A stretch of 41,958 nt of DNA. It comes from a bacterium (GTDB lineage Bacteria > Vulcanimicrobiota > Xenobia > Xenobiales > JADMJV01). Below are positions 23,914 through 32,141 of this stretch, in pieces (within the stretch, counting starts at the first letter, position 1; the number at the start of each line of letters is the position of its first letter). Below the pieces are notes generated by a model. It did no database searches. It was given only the letters and a program-made list of their open reading frames with translations, and had not been told where the DNA came from. The translations under genes were made by a program, and so were the position numbers. Location of the stretch: positions 1-41,958 of the forward strand of contig JASBRJ010000033.1 in NCBI GenBank assembly GCA_030149525.1. Direction: 5' to 3'.

Positions 23914-25883
23914 ATCTTCAACCCGGCGTCATTCTGGATAACCGATACGAGCTGTTGGAACTTCTCGGCGAAGGTGGCATGGGTCAGGTCTTTAAGGCGC
24001 GCCACAAACGACTGGGCAAGCTTTTTGCCGTGAAGTCTCTGCGGAACTTGTCTCCGGATCCTCATGAGCAAGCCAAGTTTCTCGATGCCTTTGAGTCGGA
24101 AGCTCGCACGCTGGCGGAGCTGGATCACCGGGCCCTGGCGAAGGTGAGCGATTTCTTTGAAATGGGCAACATCCATTTTCTCGTCATGGAGTTTATCGAC
24201 GGAAAAACGCTGGCCCGTGTGGTGGAATTGGCCCCTCGAAATCTGTCCCAGCGCCGGGTTTGTCAGTGGGCGGAAGAACTGAGCCAGGTTTTGGCCTACT
24301 TGCATAGTCGCAAGCCTCCGGTGATCGTTCGAGATCTGAAGCCGGAGAACATCATGATCGACAGCAAGCGCAGGCTTCGCTTGATCGACTTCGGCATCTC
24401 CAAACGGCTTAAGCCTGGGGAGGGAACTCACGACATCGTCAAGGGGATGGGGACGGCTGAGTATGCGCCTTTGGAACAGTACGGTAATAGCAGCACCGAT
24501 CAGCGTTCCGATATTTATGCTTTGGGCGCCACACTCTACTTTCTTTTGACCGAGATCGCTCCACCGCCCGCCTGGAAAAGAGCCTCCGAAGGCACCGAGC
24601 CGATCCCTCCATCCCAGGTCAATCCCTCGGTCACTCCTGAATTCGAAGCACTGGTGCTTTCCATGATGGCTCTTCGCCGGGAGGACCGCCCTCAAACAAT
24701 CGAGACAGTGATCCAACAGCTGGGCCGAGTGACGAAAGAGGCCGTTCAATCTCCATCCGCGCCTCCAGCGGTACGGCCTCCAATGGCTCGACCCGTGACC
24801 CCTCCGGTCCAGCAGCCCGCACCAAGGACTCCGGCCCAGGTGACGCCTTCGGCGGTTTATGAAAGCCCGTCCGCCGGAGAATCTCACCGATACGGGATGC
24901 CCGGCTCCTCTCTAGACCGTCCGAAAATGGCCGTGAAGCCCACAGTGACCGGTCGCGTCCCCCAGGTTCGGGTAGTGAGTTGCAAGAGCCTCAGGCGCTA
25001 CGCAACCATCCCTCAGGCCGTGAAAACCTGCCCCGGCAAGCCGCTGGTGGCGGTGGCCGGGCGCTATCTCCAGATGTGGAGTTTGGAGACGGAGCAGATG
25101 GAGTCGAAACTTTGGTCGGGTGAGCAGCAGATGACTACGGTGGACTTCTCTTCCGATGGTCGGCTGCTCTTTGCCGGTGAGTTGGAAGGCAAGATCCGCC
25201 AATACGAGGCTGCTACGGGCGCCAAGCGTGAAACTTTGGGGAGACGGAGTTGGGGTTTGTTTCCCGACCGCGTTAGGGATATCGCCTGTCTCTACGGTCA
25301 GTCAAAGGTGGCCGTGGCCTCCGATGCATCCAACATTCGTATCTTTGATGCCGGGTCGGGGAAGGTGGTGAAAACCCTGGATTGGCATCAAACGAGTCTG
25401 CTTTCAAAGTGGAGTAAGAAGACTCTGAGTCTTGCCGCCTCAAGAGACGGCTCACTTGCCTCGGGTGGTGCCGGCGGTTCGATCTGTGTCTACGGCAAGG
25501 GCGACCAGGAGGTGCTTTTTCGGCAGTCTGTCGGCAAGGGCGATATCATTGCTCTTGAGTTCAGTGCCGACGGCCAGTTTTTGGCCGCTGCCGACTCGCG
25601 GGGGTCCGTCTTCATTCTCAAGAGCCCCGATTTTTCCACAGTTCACGAGCTGAAACATCCCTCCACCCCCAACGCCGTGACTTTCTCTCATGACCTTCGT
25701 ATCGTCGCCACCGGGTCGGCCGATTGCCAGATCAGGCTGTTTCATCTCCCCACCGGGAAAGAGTTGTTGACTTTGAGCCACCATACGGGTGGGGTTCATG
25801 ATTTGGACTTCGACGATGTGCTCCCCAAGTTAGTGTCGGTGGGCAACGATCGCCGCCTTTATCTCACTCATCTCGCCTGGTAG
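23910..25883 (+). CDS. Ser/Thr protein kinase with C-terminal WD40 repeats
   Basis: The 657-residue protein has an N-terminal PknB-type kinase domain (about 12-275): G-loop LGEGGMGQV (19-27), Lys42 in AVKSL, catalytic loop VRDLKPEN (140-147) in which Val replaces the His of HRD, DFG at 160-162, and APLEQY in place of APE. A Pro-rich linker (about 285-345) is followed by WD40 repeats from about 365 to the end (SPDGRLL, SADGQFLAAADS, DLRIVATGSADCQIRLF). There is no transmembrane helix, so it is cytosolic. WD40 repeats probably recruit substrates or sense state. The gene is coupled to CPXCG by overlap. Confidence 0.9.
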   Translation: MNLQPGVILDNRYELLELLGEGGMGQVFKARHKRLGKLFAVKSLRNLSPDPHEQAKFLDAFESEARTLAELDHRALAKVSDFFEMGNIHFLVMEFIDGKTLARVVELAPRNLSQRRVCQWAEELSQVLAYLHSRKPPVIVRDLKPENIMIDSKRRLRLIDFGISKRLKPGEGTHDIVKGMGTAEYAPLEQYGNSSTDQRSDIYALGATLYFLLTEIAPPPAWKRASEGTEPIPPSQVNPSVTPEFEALVLSMMALRREDRPQTIETVIQQLGRVTKEAVQSPSAPPAVRPPMARPVTPPVQQPAPRTPAQVTPSAVYESPSAGESHRYGMPGSSLDRPKMAVKPTVTGRVPQVRVVSCKSLRRYATIPQAVKTCPGKPLVAVAGRYLQMWSLETEQMESKLWSGEQQMTTVDFSSDGRLLFAGELEGKIRQYEAATGAKRETLGRRSWGLFPDRVRDIACLYGQSKVAVASDASNIRIFDAGSGKVVKTLDWHQTSLLSKWSKKTLSLAASRDGSLASGGAGGSICVYGKGDQEVLFRQSVGKGDIIALEFSADGQFLAAADSRGSVFILKSPDFSTVHELKHPSTPNAVTFSHDLRIVATGSADCQIRLFHLPTGKELLTLSHHTGGVHDLDFDDVLPKLVSVGNDRRLYLTHLAW

Positions 25884-25886
25884 CTT

Positions 25887-25908
25887 TTTCGTGATTGTTT
25901 CGTGACTG
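25887..25908. repeat. Tandem 11-base direct repeat
   Basis: TTTCGTGATTG followed at once by TTTCGTGACTG, one mismatch. It lies just after the kinase stop and 59 bases before the next ATG, where a regulator of the glycine-zipper gene might bind. Confidence 0.35.
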
Positions 25909-25967
25909 TTCTTCCCAGAGGCCTTCAGGCCGATTCCCTAGAGTGAATCCATCGGAGGAAAGAAACT

Positions 25968-26474
25968 ATGCAAATCTCAACCACACGTCTTCAAAAATTC
26001 GCTCTCAAACCGGCTCAGGCCAGACCTCAGGAAAATTCGCAAGAAGAGGTCCCGAAGGATTCCTTTACCTTCAGTTATCGCTCTCGCCGCAATAGAAAGA
26101 AAATCATGAAAGGCGTGGCCATCGCAGCCGGTGCCACTCTGGGGGCGGTAGGTTTGGCCGCTTTTACCGGTGGTCTTACCGCCACTGCCGCAAGTGTTGC
26201 AGGCGGGGTGAGCGGCGGCGTTGTCGGTGGGGTTGCCGGATGTATGGGTGGTATCGCCGTGGCGGCAGCCGTCACTAAGGACAAGAGTGGATTTAACGGG
26301 CTGGCTGCCGCTTTTATGGGGGCTGCCGTGGGTGGTGTCCTCGGGGCCGCTGGAGGCGCTGTGGGTGGCGCACAATTGGGCATCGGAGCGGGGAATGTTC
26401 TTGGATATGCCGCCGGAGCCATCGCCGGTGGAACCGTGGGTGGGTTCGCCGCTAAGGGCTTCCTGGACTCCTAA
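25968..26474 (+). CDS. Glycine-zipper hydrophobic protein
   Basis: The 168-residue protein has a basic, Gln/Pro-rich leader (MQISTTRLQKFALKPAQARP) and a short basic RSRRNRKK, then about 115 residues of Gly/Ala-rich helices with repeated GxxxG (VAGGVSGGVVGGVAGCMGG, AVGGVLGAAGGAVGG, GAIAGGTVGGFAAKG). Such glycine-zipper segments pack closely in membranes; bacterial examples include outer-membrane lipoproteins and bacteriocin-like proteins. GGAGGAAAG seven bases before the ATG is a strong ribosome site. No secretion signal of standard type was seen. The last 23 bases overlap the convergent ureohydrolase. Confidence 0.7.
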   Translation: MQISTTRLQKFALKPAQARPQENSQEEVPKDSFTFSYRSRRNRKKIMKGVAIAAGATLGAVGLAAFTGGLTATAASVAGGVSGGVVGGVAGCMGGIAVAAAVTKDKSGFNGLAAAFMGAAVGGVLGAAGGAVGGAQLGIGAGNVLGYAAGAIAGGTVGGFAAKGFLDS

Positions 26475-27399
26475 CTCCAGGGAGAACGCACAGCATTTCA
26501 AACAGCAGGTTGGCCGCCACCAGAGCAGTGTTGCCTGATGTGTCGTAGGGTGGAGAGACCTCGACGAGATCTGCGCCAACCATGTCCAGGCCCTGGCATC
26601 CACGGATGACTTCCAGGGCCTGAACGCTTGTGAGTCCTCCGATTTCCGGCGTTCCGCAACCGGGGGCTACTGCCGGGTCGAGACTGTCGATATCGAAACT
26701 CAGATAAACGGGATGGTCGCCCATCTGTTCTCTCACCTCCGACATCAGAGGAGCCAGAGACCGGTGCCAGCATTGCTCCGCCTGGACTACTCTGAACCCT
26801 TGCCGGCGAGACCAGTTGAAGTCATCTGCCGAGTAGCCCGAGCCGCGCAAACCGATCTGGACCACTCGACCCTGAGCCAGAAGCCCTTCTTCCTGGGCTC
26901 TTCGAAATGTTGTGCCGTGGGCAATCTTCTCGCCGAACATAGTATCGTTGATGTCGGCGTGAGCATCCACATGGATGAGTCCTAGGGGTCCGTTTTTCTT
27001 GGCGCAGGCTCTCAGGATGGGGAGGGTGATAGTGTGATCGCCACCCAGGCAAAGCGGTCGGCAGTTGTGGCGGAAAATCTCGGAGAACGATTTCTCTATA
27101 ATGCTCATTGAGTGGAGCAGGTTGAAAGTGTTGATAGCTACATCGCCCAGATCGGCGACCTGGAGTTTCTCGAATGGGGCGGCGCCGGTGCCCATGTTGT
27201 AGGGCCGGATAAGCGTTGATTCGGCGCGAATCTGGCGCGGTCCGTAGCGGGTCCCGCTGCGATGAGAGGTTCCGATGTCCAGAGGGACGCCCACAAAGCA
27301 AGCATCCAGACCTTCGGCCGTGGGTTGGGTGGGCAGTCGCATCATAGTGCCCGGTCCGCCGAATCTCGGCATGTCGTTTCCGCCCATGGGTTGGTTCAT
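26452..27399 (-). CDS. Ureohydrolase of the agmatinase/guanidinobutyrase group
   Basis: The 315-residue binuclear-metal enzyme hydrolyses a guanidino compound to urea plus an amine. Metal ligands are complete: GGDHTITL (His122), HVDAHADIND (Asp145, His147, Asp149) and SFDIDSLDP (Asp236, Asp238). The N-terminal block SHRSGTRYGPRQIRAES, then RPYNMGTGAAPF, and DLGDVAINTFNLL are characteristic of the agmatinase/guanidinobutyrase/guanidinopropionase branch rather than true arginase. Which guanidino substrate is used cannot be decided from sequence. It is a single gene, convergent with the glycine-zipper gene, and shares an upstream gap with the PilZ unit. Confidence 0.85.
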   Translation of the reverse strand: MNQPMGGNDMPRFGGPGTMMRLPTQPTAEGLDACFVGVPLDIGTSHRSGTRYGPRQIRAESTLIRPYNMGTGAAPFEKLQVADLGDVAINTFNLLHSMSIIEKSFSEIFRHNCRPLCLGGDHTITLPILRACAKKNGPLGLIHVDAHADINDTMFGEKIAHGTTFRRAQEEGLLAQGRVVQIGLRGSGYSADDFNWSRRQGFRVVQAEQCWHRSLAPLMSEVREQMGDHPVYLSFDIDSLDPAVAPGCGTPEIGGLTSVQALEVIRGCQGLDMVGADLVEVSPPYDTSGNTALVAANLLFEMLCVLPGVRSPGSP

Positions 27400-27506
27400 T
27401 CTATAGCACTCACTCCCGCCTCTGCGAGGTTTTCCGCGACTTTGTGGTCCGCCCTGCAGTTAGGATTTCTGAGTTTTTCTTAAATTGTAAAATCGGTGTT
27501 AAAATA

Positions 27507-27547
27507 TTGCTTAAAAAGAATTGCTCCGGTATTGTGTTCAGTATAAG
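27507..27547 (+). promoter_or_regulatory. AT-rich promoter region for the PilZ gene
   Basis: The gap 27400-27625 turns AT-rich. Candidate 1: TTGCTT (27507-27512), 17 bases, TATTGT (27530-27535). Candidate 2: TTGCTC (27521-27526), 15 bases, TATAAG (27542-27547). Neither is perfect, but such clustering is absent elsewhere nearby. Confidence 0.35.
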
Positions 27548-27625
27548 AAAAAAAGAGCCTTATGACTTTGTTTACGTGCAGTATTCGGGTTAAAGGGCCG
27601 AAATGACCTTAAGGAGGTCAACCAT

Positions 27626-27994
27626 ATGAATACAACAGAAAATAGCGATGATTCTCTCAATCCCTGGGAACGAAGAATAGCCCCTCGTTACCGCCGCGAA
27701 CTCGTGGTGGGAATGGAGTTTTCCTCCAGCCAGTTTTGTCAGAGTCACTCTATCAACATATCTGCCACCGGCTTGCGTTTGGTCGTCGACCAGGCGCTCG
27801 GTTGCAAGCGTCCCGTTCACCTCACTCTTTGTCTCGACGAAGAGAACGTGATCGAAATCGATGCCAAAACCGTCTGGCAGGAACGGCTCGGAAGCCTGGG
27901 CACTCACATCGTGGGTGTGGCCTTCGACCAGCAAGACGAGGCGCCTCAACGCCGCATCCGAAGCTGGCTCAAAGCGCAAGGTTACGCAGCCTAG
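27626..27994 (+). CDS. PilZ-domain protein
   Basis: The 122-residue protein is a single PilZ domain, presumed to bind c-di-GMP through ERRIAPRYRRE (RxxxR, about residues 15-25) and NISATGLRL (NxSxxG, about 45-53). Both motifs are intact, unlike the second domain of the other PilZ protein. The ribosome site is a full AAGGAGGT at 27611-27618, seven bases before the ATG, and lies partly in a small hairpin (GACCT / AGGTC, 27605-27619). A terminator at 28009 follows, so this gene is largely its own unit. Confidence 0.82.
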   Translation: MNTTENSDDSLNPWERRIAPRYRRELVVGMEFSSSQFCQSHSINISATGLRLVVDQALGCKRPVHLTLCLDEENVIEIDAKTVWQERLGSLGTHIVGVAFDQQDEAPQRRIRSWLKAQGYAA

Positions 27995-28008
27995 TTAGTG
28001 ATACAATC

Positions 28009-28042
28009 GACCCCGACTTTGTTTGGGGTCTTTTGGTTTTTA
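28009..28042 (+). terminator. Intrinsic terminator after the PilZ gene
   Basis: Six-base stem GACCCC / GGGGTC with a ten-base loop (28009-28030), followed by TTTTGGTTTTT. It is moderately strong. Confidence 0.6.
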
Positions 28043-28145
28043 GTAAGTTTTTTTGAGGGTGGGCTTGAGTCATTTCGCCTGAAGACCCCCGAGCGGGGAC
28101 TGCTCTTGTAGATGGAGCCAAGTCCCATTCCGCGAATATCGCCTT

Positions 28146-28331
28146 ATGAAGCGCTTCTTTACAAACCTGTTCACTCTCTTCTCCTCCAAGAATCCGGAGT
28201 CATCTAGCGATGACGAACGAGAACGTTTGCTGGACTATATGATTTTGGCGATCACGGAAGGAAACAATCTCGTCGAGGCACGGGAGACCACGGAGGCTCT
28301 CGTTTCGAAAGGCGAAGGTTCTTCAGTCTAA
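28146..28331 (+). CDS. Small hypothetical protein
   Basis: A 61-residue product: a hydrophobic/basic start (MKRFFTNLFTLFSS), a polar Ser/Asp/Glu stretch and an amphipathic helix (ERLLDYMILAITEGNNLVEARETTEALV). No family recognised. Start ATG 28146 has no clear ribosome site. It is eight bases upstream of the next small gene in the same direction, which supports its being real. Confidence 0.5.
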   Translation: MKRFFTNLFTLFSSKNPESSSDDERERLLDYMILAITEGNNLVEARETTEALVSKGEGSSV

Positions 28332-28338
28332 GGAGAAG

Positions 28339-28581
28339 ATGAGCAATGTGCCGGTTCCCTCCGTATGTAAAAAGGCTCACGCATCTTTATTGGCTTATTT
28401 AGAACACCATCTTCGATTTTTGGACGAGGGTATCGCCGTTTTCCAGAACGCCGCTGACACCGGAGACATGGACATGGCCAGGTTCAACGCCCACCTAAAA
28501 ACGCTCAGCGAGGCTTCAGCTCTGTCCGCAGCATTGAAGGTTGAACACGACAGGATCGCTCAACAGTACAAGTTGCGCTAA
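28339..28581 (+). CDS. Small helical hypothetical protein
   Basis: An 80-residue, mostly helical product (KAHASLLAYLEHHLRFLDEGIAVFQNA, then LKTLSEASALSAALKVEHDRIAQQYKL). Ribosome site AAGGAGA is well placed before ATG 28339. No family recognised; length and helices would fit a coiled-coil adaptor, but that is a guess. Probably co-transcribed with 28146-28331. Confidence 0.65.
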   Translation: MSNVPVPSVCKKAHASLLAYLEHHLRFLDEGIAVFQNAADTGDMDMARFNAHLKTLSEASALSAALKVEHDRIAQQYKLR

Positions 28582-28604
28582 GGGAAGGCGTCGACTGCCG
28601 AGCT

Positions 28605-29801
28605 TCAATATCGCGACAACAAGAGATGGTTGTGGAGGCAAAATTCATCCAGCCCATCCACAAACTCCTCCGGAAGCCCGACCTTATCGTCTCTTTTGGC
28701 CATCCCGTCGAGAATATCACCAATGATGACGCCGAGTTCACCCAGCCGAGTGAGCCATTTCAGGTCTCTCTTGTAATCGAAATCCACGACCTTTGATTTC
28801 CTAGGTCGAAGATGATCCGACATTTCTCGCAAGCCTCTCACCACAGCATCGTTCGGAAAAAAGGCCTGAGGCTCCCGAATACCCCATTCACTCAGGTCCA
28901 TCTGGAGATGGTCTCCTGGGCAAACGATCTGAATTTTCACACCGCTTACTGGCTGGTCTAGTTTGATCGGTCCAAGCAAGGCTGCGTCTCGGAGCCAGAA
29001 GACCTCGGTTCCTGGTGGTTTTCGCCGACTGATCGAGCCCGCGATGAGGATACTGGAGCAAGGGGCAATCTCATCCTCGGACTTGAGGGTTTTGCTGGCG
29101 ATTAAGAACGGCTTCGTTTTCTTTGAGTGTGTCGCTTTAGCGTAGTAGGAGAAAGCATTTTCTTTGACCTCGCTCCCTTCGAACCACACAGCGGCAAAGT
29201 CTGACTGCACGAGAATGGCGGGGTGCTGCCGAGAGACGACCCTGCCGTCTGCGGTCACGGGTATGGGAGTGAGAGCGCACTTGTCGCACAAGTGCTTGTA
29301 TTCGGCTGGCCCGAAGAAGGCTATCGGTTTCTCATTTGGCGGCAACTGGAGCGTCAATTCAAGAGTATCGACTTCATTCCGGCAAGTTGCAATGTGGGTC
29401 TGAGGCTCGCCGTCGACAAACTCGACTGTATCTTGCTCGCCGTCGATGGAAGAGACCCAGCCCCAGCGCGGAGATTCCCTGTTAAAGAGGCTTCGTAGTG
29501 CCACGATCCAGTGATGAAGTGCTCGTTCTTTAGGCGGTTGTCCGGATAGCAAGAGCTTGAGGAGGTCGGAAGCTCGAGGCACGGGCGGGCCGTAGATACA
29601 GCAACTGATCTGCTGACGACCAAATTTAAACTCGACTCCGAAGCAGTCTGCGGCCACGGCCCCCTGTACCATCTTGACACCCCAGAGGGCCGGGTCCGGC
29701 AGCTGAAAGCGTCCCAATTTTCGAAGAGCTGCTAAAGTGTTGACGGTAAATTCAGAGTCTTTTTCAATCGGCGTCCCAAGACCGGAGAGAAATTGGTCCA
29801 T
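28605..29801 (-). CDS. Large hypothetical protein
   Basis: A 398-residue product that I do not recognise. It begins MDQFLSGLGTPIEKDSEFTVN, then an amphipathic helix ending LWGVKMVQGAVAADC that vaguely recalls the N-box helix of GHKL ATPases, but the Gly-rich ATP-lid motifs are missing. The middle holds LLLSGQPPKERALHHWIVALRSL, and there is a CDKCALTP pair near residue 172. No signal peptide or membrane helix. The base content is like the rest of the chromosome (34 G/C in 60 at 29161-29220), unlike the adjacent cassette. The start lacks a clear ribosome site. It is convergent with the small gene at 28339. Confidence 0.6.
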   Translation of the reverse strand: MDQFLSGLGTPIEKDSEFTVNTLAALRKLGRFQLPDPALWGVKMVQGAVAADCFGVEFKFGRQQISCCIYGPPVPRASDLLKLLLSGQPPKERALHHWIVALRSLFNRESPRWGWVSSIDGEQDTVEFVDGEPQTHIATCRNEVDTLELTLQLPPNEKPIAFFGPAEYKHLCDKCALTPIPVTADGRVVSRQHPAILVQSDFAAVWFEGSEVKENAFSYYAKATHSKKTKPFLIASKTLKSEDEIAPCSSILIAGSISRRKPPGTEVFWLRDAALLGPIKLDQPVSGVKIQIVCPGDHLQMDLSEWGIREPQAFFPNDAVVRGLREMSDHLRPRKSKVVDFDYKRDLKWLTRLGELGVIIGDILDGMAKRDDKVGLPEEFVDGLDEFCLHNHLLLSRY

Positions 29802-30120
29802 TGTGTGTGAAATTCAGTTATGGGGGCCCTAGGCCCTTTAGATGAAGTTTGCTGAAGAGATGTCGGATGATGATTGAGGAGAGATAGTCCTGTCTCAAAT
29901 TTCCAACGACGGTTTTTCGCCGAGGATGCTCCGACAGCAATCTGGTCATTCGGAAATGCCATCCAATCTTGCAAAATGAACCCGTCTTCCTGAATCTCGA
30001 CGACATTCTTCAAGTCCATCAGGATATGAGCTTTACTGAAAGCGGCGATGGTATCAGAGATATTGCCCTTGTATCAATGGTGAAGAAGGAGCCCCTCGGA
30101 AGGCTGAAAGCTAAGACTCA
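29802..30120. other. Intergenic DNA upstream of the NYN cassette
   Basis: About 320 bases between divergent genes. A 95-codon minus-strand frame (29732-30019) exists, but it overlaps the 28605-29801 start, has no ribosome site and no recognisable content, so it is not called. No clear promoter seen. Confidence 0.4.
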
Positions 30121-30141
30121 CGAAATCCCGTAGGGGATTTT
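30121..30141. repeat. Left inverted-repeat element of the NYN/HNH cassette
   Basis: CGAAATCCC, then GTA, then GGGGATTTT. This 21-base near-palindrome is nested in a larger hairpin because CTCAC at 30117-30121 can pair with GTGAG at 30146-30150. The reverse complement of 32142-32162 matches it at 19 of 21 positions. Could also act as an attenuator before the NYN gene. Confidence 0.6.
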
Positions 30142-30167
30142 CATAGTGAGAGACAGGAGCTTGGACT

Positions 30168-30917
30168 TTGTGGTTGATGGTTCTTCAAAAACGGATTAGC
30201 CCCGATGAAGGACAGAGAATTTCCCGCGACAAGTTTGATAAGTTCTCCGCAAAGAGCGGAGAGGACTGGAACCGGGAGTTGGCATTGACCAAAGAGAAGC
30301 GATGGATGCTATTTGTAGATGGAGAGAACTTTGCGATCGAAGGCAAGAAGATTCTGGACTCGGCCGACCTTTCGCCCGAAGAGAATCGGGCCTATTGCTG
30401 GGCAGGTTGCTTTCTCTGGCTCCCAGCACTTGACCCGACAGAGTCACATAAGTGGATTCCGAGAATAACGGCCCGTGACGGCAAGCAGCTTGAGAGCATC
30501 TTGATTGCAAATAGTGCTGAAAAATGTCGGTACTACACCACAATCAGTGGAGGCGATGACCGGCAACCCGATTTGCTCCGCAAGGTTATCTGGAATTCGA
30601 AATTCGAACCCGTTGTGTACAAAAAGAAAGACGGAAACTCAAAGTTTGTGGACATAAAACTCGCTGTAGACGCGGTATCAAGCTATTGCCAAAAAAAGTA
30701 CGATGTTGCTGTCTTGATTGCAGGAGACAAAGACTACTGTCCTCTTGTGGAGGAACTGAAGCGACTCGGTGCGGAGGTCTGCGTGGCTTTCTGGGACGGC
30801 AAGGAGCGAGGCATGTCAGCAGAATTGAAGGCTGAAGCTGATGTCTTTGTGGACCTTACGCCGACCCTGAAGAAATTCTGGACTTCCATGAGAACCGCTC
30901 CAGCTCTGAGAACTTAA
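30168..30917 (+). CDS. NYN-domain (PIN-like) putative ribonuclease
   Basis: The 249-residue protein has a NYN/LabA-like PIN-fold nuclease domain: WMLFVDGENFA (Asp51, Asn54) at about 47-56, KFVDIKLAVDAVS (Asp162, Asp168) at 159-171, and VLIAGDKDYCPLVEELKRLGAEV (Asp187, Asp189) at about 182-204. These acidic residues form the usual metal-dependent RNase site. The N-terminal 45 residues are charged and unassigned. The TTG at 30168 has AGGAG eight bases upstream; the ATG at 30177 is a second choice. Composition is AT-richer than most of the window. It probably forms an operon with the HNH gene 75 bases downstream. Confidence 0.8.
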   Translation: MWLMVLQKRISPDEGQRISRDKFDKFSAKSGEDWNRELALTKEKRWMLFVDGENFAIEGKKILDSADLSPEENRAYCWAGCFLWLPALDPTESHKWIPRITARDGKQLESILIANSAEKCRYYTTISGGDDRQPDLLRKVIWNSKFEPVVYKKKDGNSKFVDIKLAVDAVSSYCQKKYDVAVLIAGDKDYCPLVEELKRLGAEVCVAFWDGKERGMSAELKAEADVFVDLTPTLKKFWTSMRTAPALRT

Positions 30918-30992
30918 GGGACCGACCCAAAGTGGGGATCATGCACTTTCTTCCCCGGCTCAAAGAGTCCGAACGGAAGGTCTTCATCGTCG

Positions 30993-31979
30993 ATGGCAAA
31001 GAAAACGTTTATGAGATGTCGGTTCTGTAACGGTGAAATTTCCGGCCGAGAACGCACAAATGAGCACATAGTACCAGACTGGCTGTTAAAGCACCTTGGT
31101 ATCAGCGACCTGGAACTGTTCCCAACACATCTGGGTATGAATGCAGACGGGAGTGAGCCAGAGTTTATATCGCTCGAAGAGTTTGATGCCGACAATCTGA
31201 AGGTCAAGAGTCAAAGGAAGCACGCTGCAAAGAACTTACTTTTGGGCGGTATCTGTGCCAATTGCAACAACGGGTGGATGAGCAGGCTTGAAGCCGAATG
31301 TAAAGACAGTCTTCTGAGCCTTATTGACAAAGAATGTTCGCTCGACAAGTTGATGCCGAAGGACAAGTTCAAGATAGCGCGTTGGGCAACAAAAACGGCC
31401 TACTGCTTGAACGCCGGTTCGAACTATTTCAAAATTGTCCCAGATGAACACTTCCGTTTGCTCTTTTCGCAGCCGAAGCTTCTGCCAAAAGGTTGTGCGG
31501 TTTTTGCCTATCAATCAGAAATCTGGGATGAGCCCATCTTCTGGACCCAGTCTAGAAGCTGGACTGAGGTTCATTCGCCTAGACCGGCTGAGGAGCTTGG
31601 AGACATAATAAGGCGAACTTACAAAGTTCTCCTTAGCTTTCGGCACTTAATACTACTCGTAGCCTATTGCCCGACTGAAGATAATTGGAGGTTTCAGATA
31701 GATCCAGATGCTCATTTTATGCTGTGGTCTTGGCAACGGGCTTGTGGCATCTCGCGAAGGGAGAAAGAGTTCCCGAAGGAGACTATCCCTTTGTGTGGTC
31801 GCGTCAATCATAGCTTAGGTCTCAACGACGTAGCGGAGGAGCATCTTTCCGCTGTTAATCTCAGCAAAAGGTATCGAGGACGAAAAATCGGTGCCAACGA
31901 ACCCTGTTGGTGTGGTGGAGGCCTAAAATTCAAGAAATGCCACGGCTCAATATATGGGACTTCCGGGAGTCAAGCTTGA
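30993..31979 (+). CDS. HNH-like nuclease with C-terminal SEC-C zinc motif
   Basis: The 328-residue protein begins with a zinc-finger HNH pattern: CRFC (Cys9, Cys12), RTNEHIVPDW (His25) and CANCNNGW (Cys88, Cys91, then Asn92-Asn93). This is a DNA-nuclease-type beta-beta-alpha-metal arrangement. The middle, about 120-290, is unassigned. It ends with a SEC-C motif, GANEPCWCGGGLKFKKCHG (Cys305, Cys307, Cys316, His317), a zinc-binding tail best known from SecA that helps target partners. Base content is low (28 G/C in 60 at 31381-31440). The start at 30993 has GGAAGG 14 bases upstream; an ATG at 31011 is possible. Confidence 0.75.
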   Translation: MAKKTFMRCRFCNGEISGRERTNEHIVPDWLLKHLGISDLELFPTHLGMNADGSEPEFISLEEFDADNLKVKSQRKHAAKNLLLGGICANCNNGWMSRLEAECKDSLLSLIDKECSLDKLMPKDKFKIARWATKTAYCLNAGSNYFKIVPDEHFRLLFSQPKLLPKGCAVFAYQSEIWDEPIFWTQSRSWTEVHSPRPAEELGDIIRRTYKVLLSFRHLILLVAYCPTEDNWRFQIDPDAHFMLWSWQRACGISRREKEFPKETIPLCGRVNHSLGLNDVAEEHLSAVNLSKRYRGRKIGANEPCWCGGGLKFKKCHGSIYGTSGSQA

Positions 31980-32141
31980 CTAGATCCTAACTAGACACAG
32001 AGATTTCCTGGAATTCCCGTCAAATGAGGGGCTCCCGCCAAGTTCTTGGACAAAAAAACCAAGGGCCTTGAGGCTATCTTGACAGTGAGGGGGCACCAGG
32101 TCGACTTCATATTTCACAGAGATTCCCGACAGGCCTCAAGC

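Noticed and set aside
29732-30019. Minus-strand 95-codon frame upstream of the unknown 398-residue gene
   Set aside because: Overlaps that gene's start in another frame, no ribosome site, no recognisable domain.
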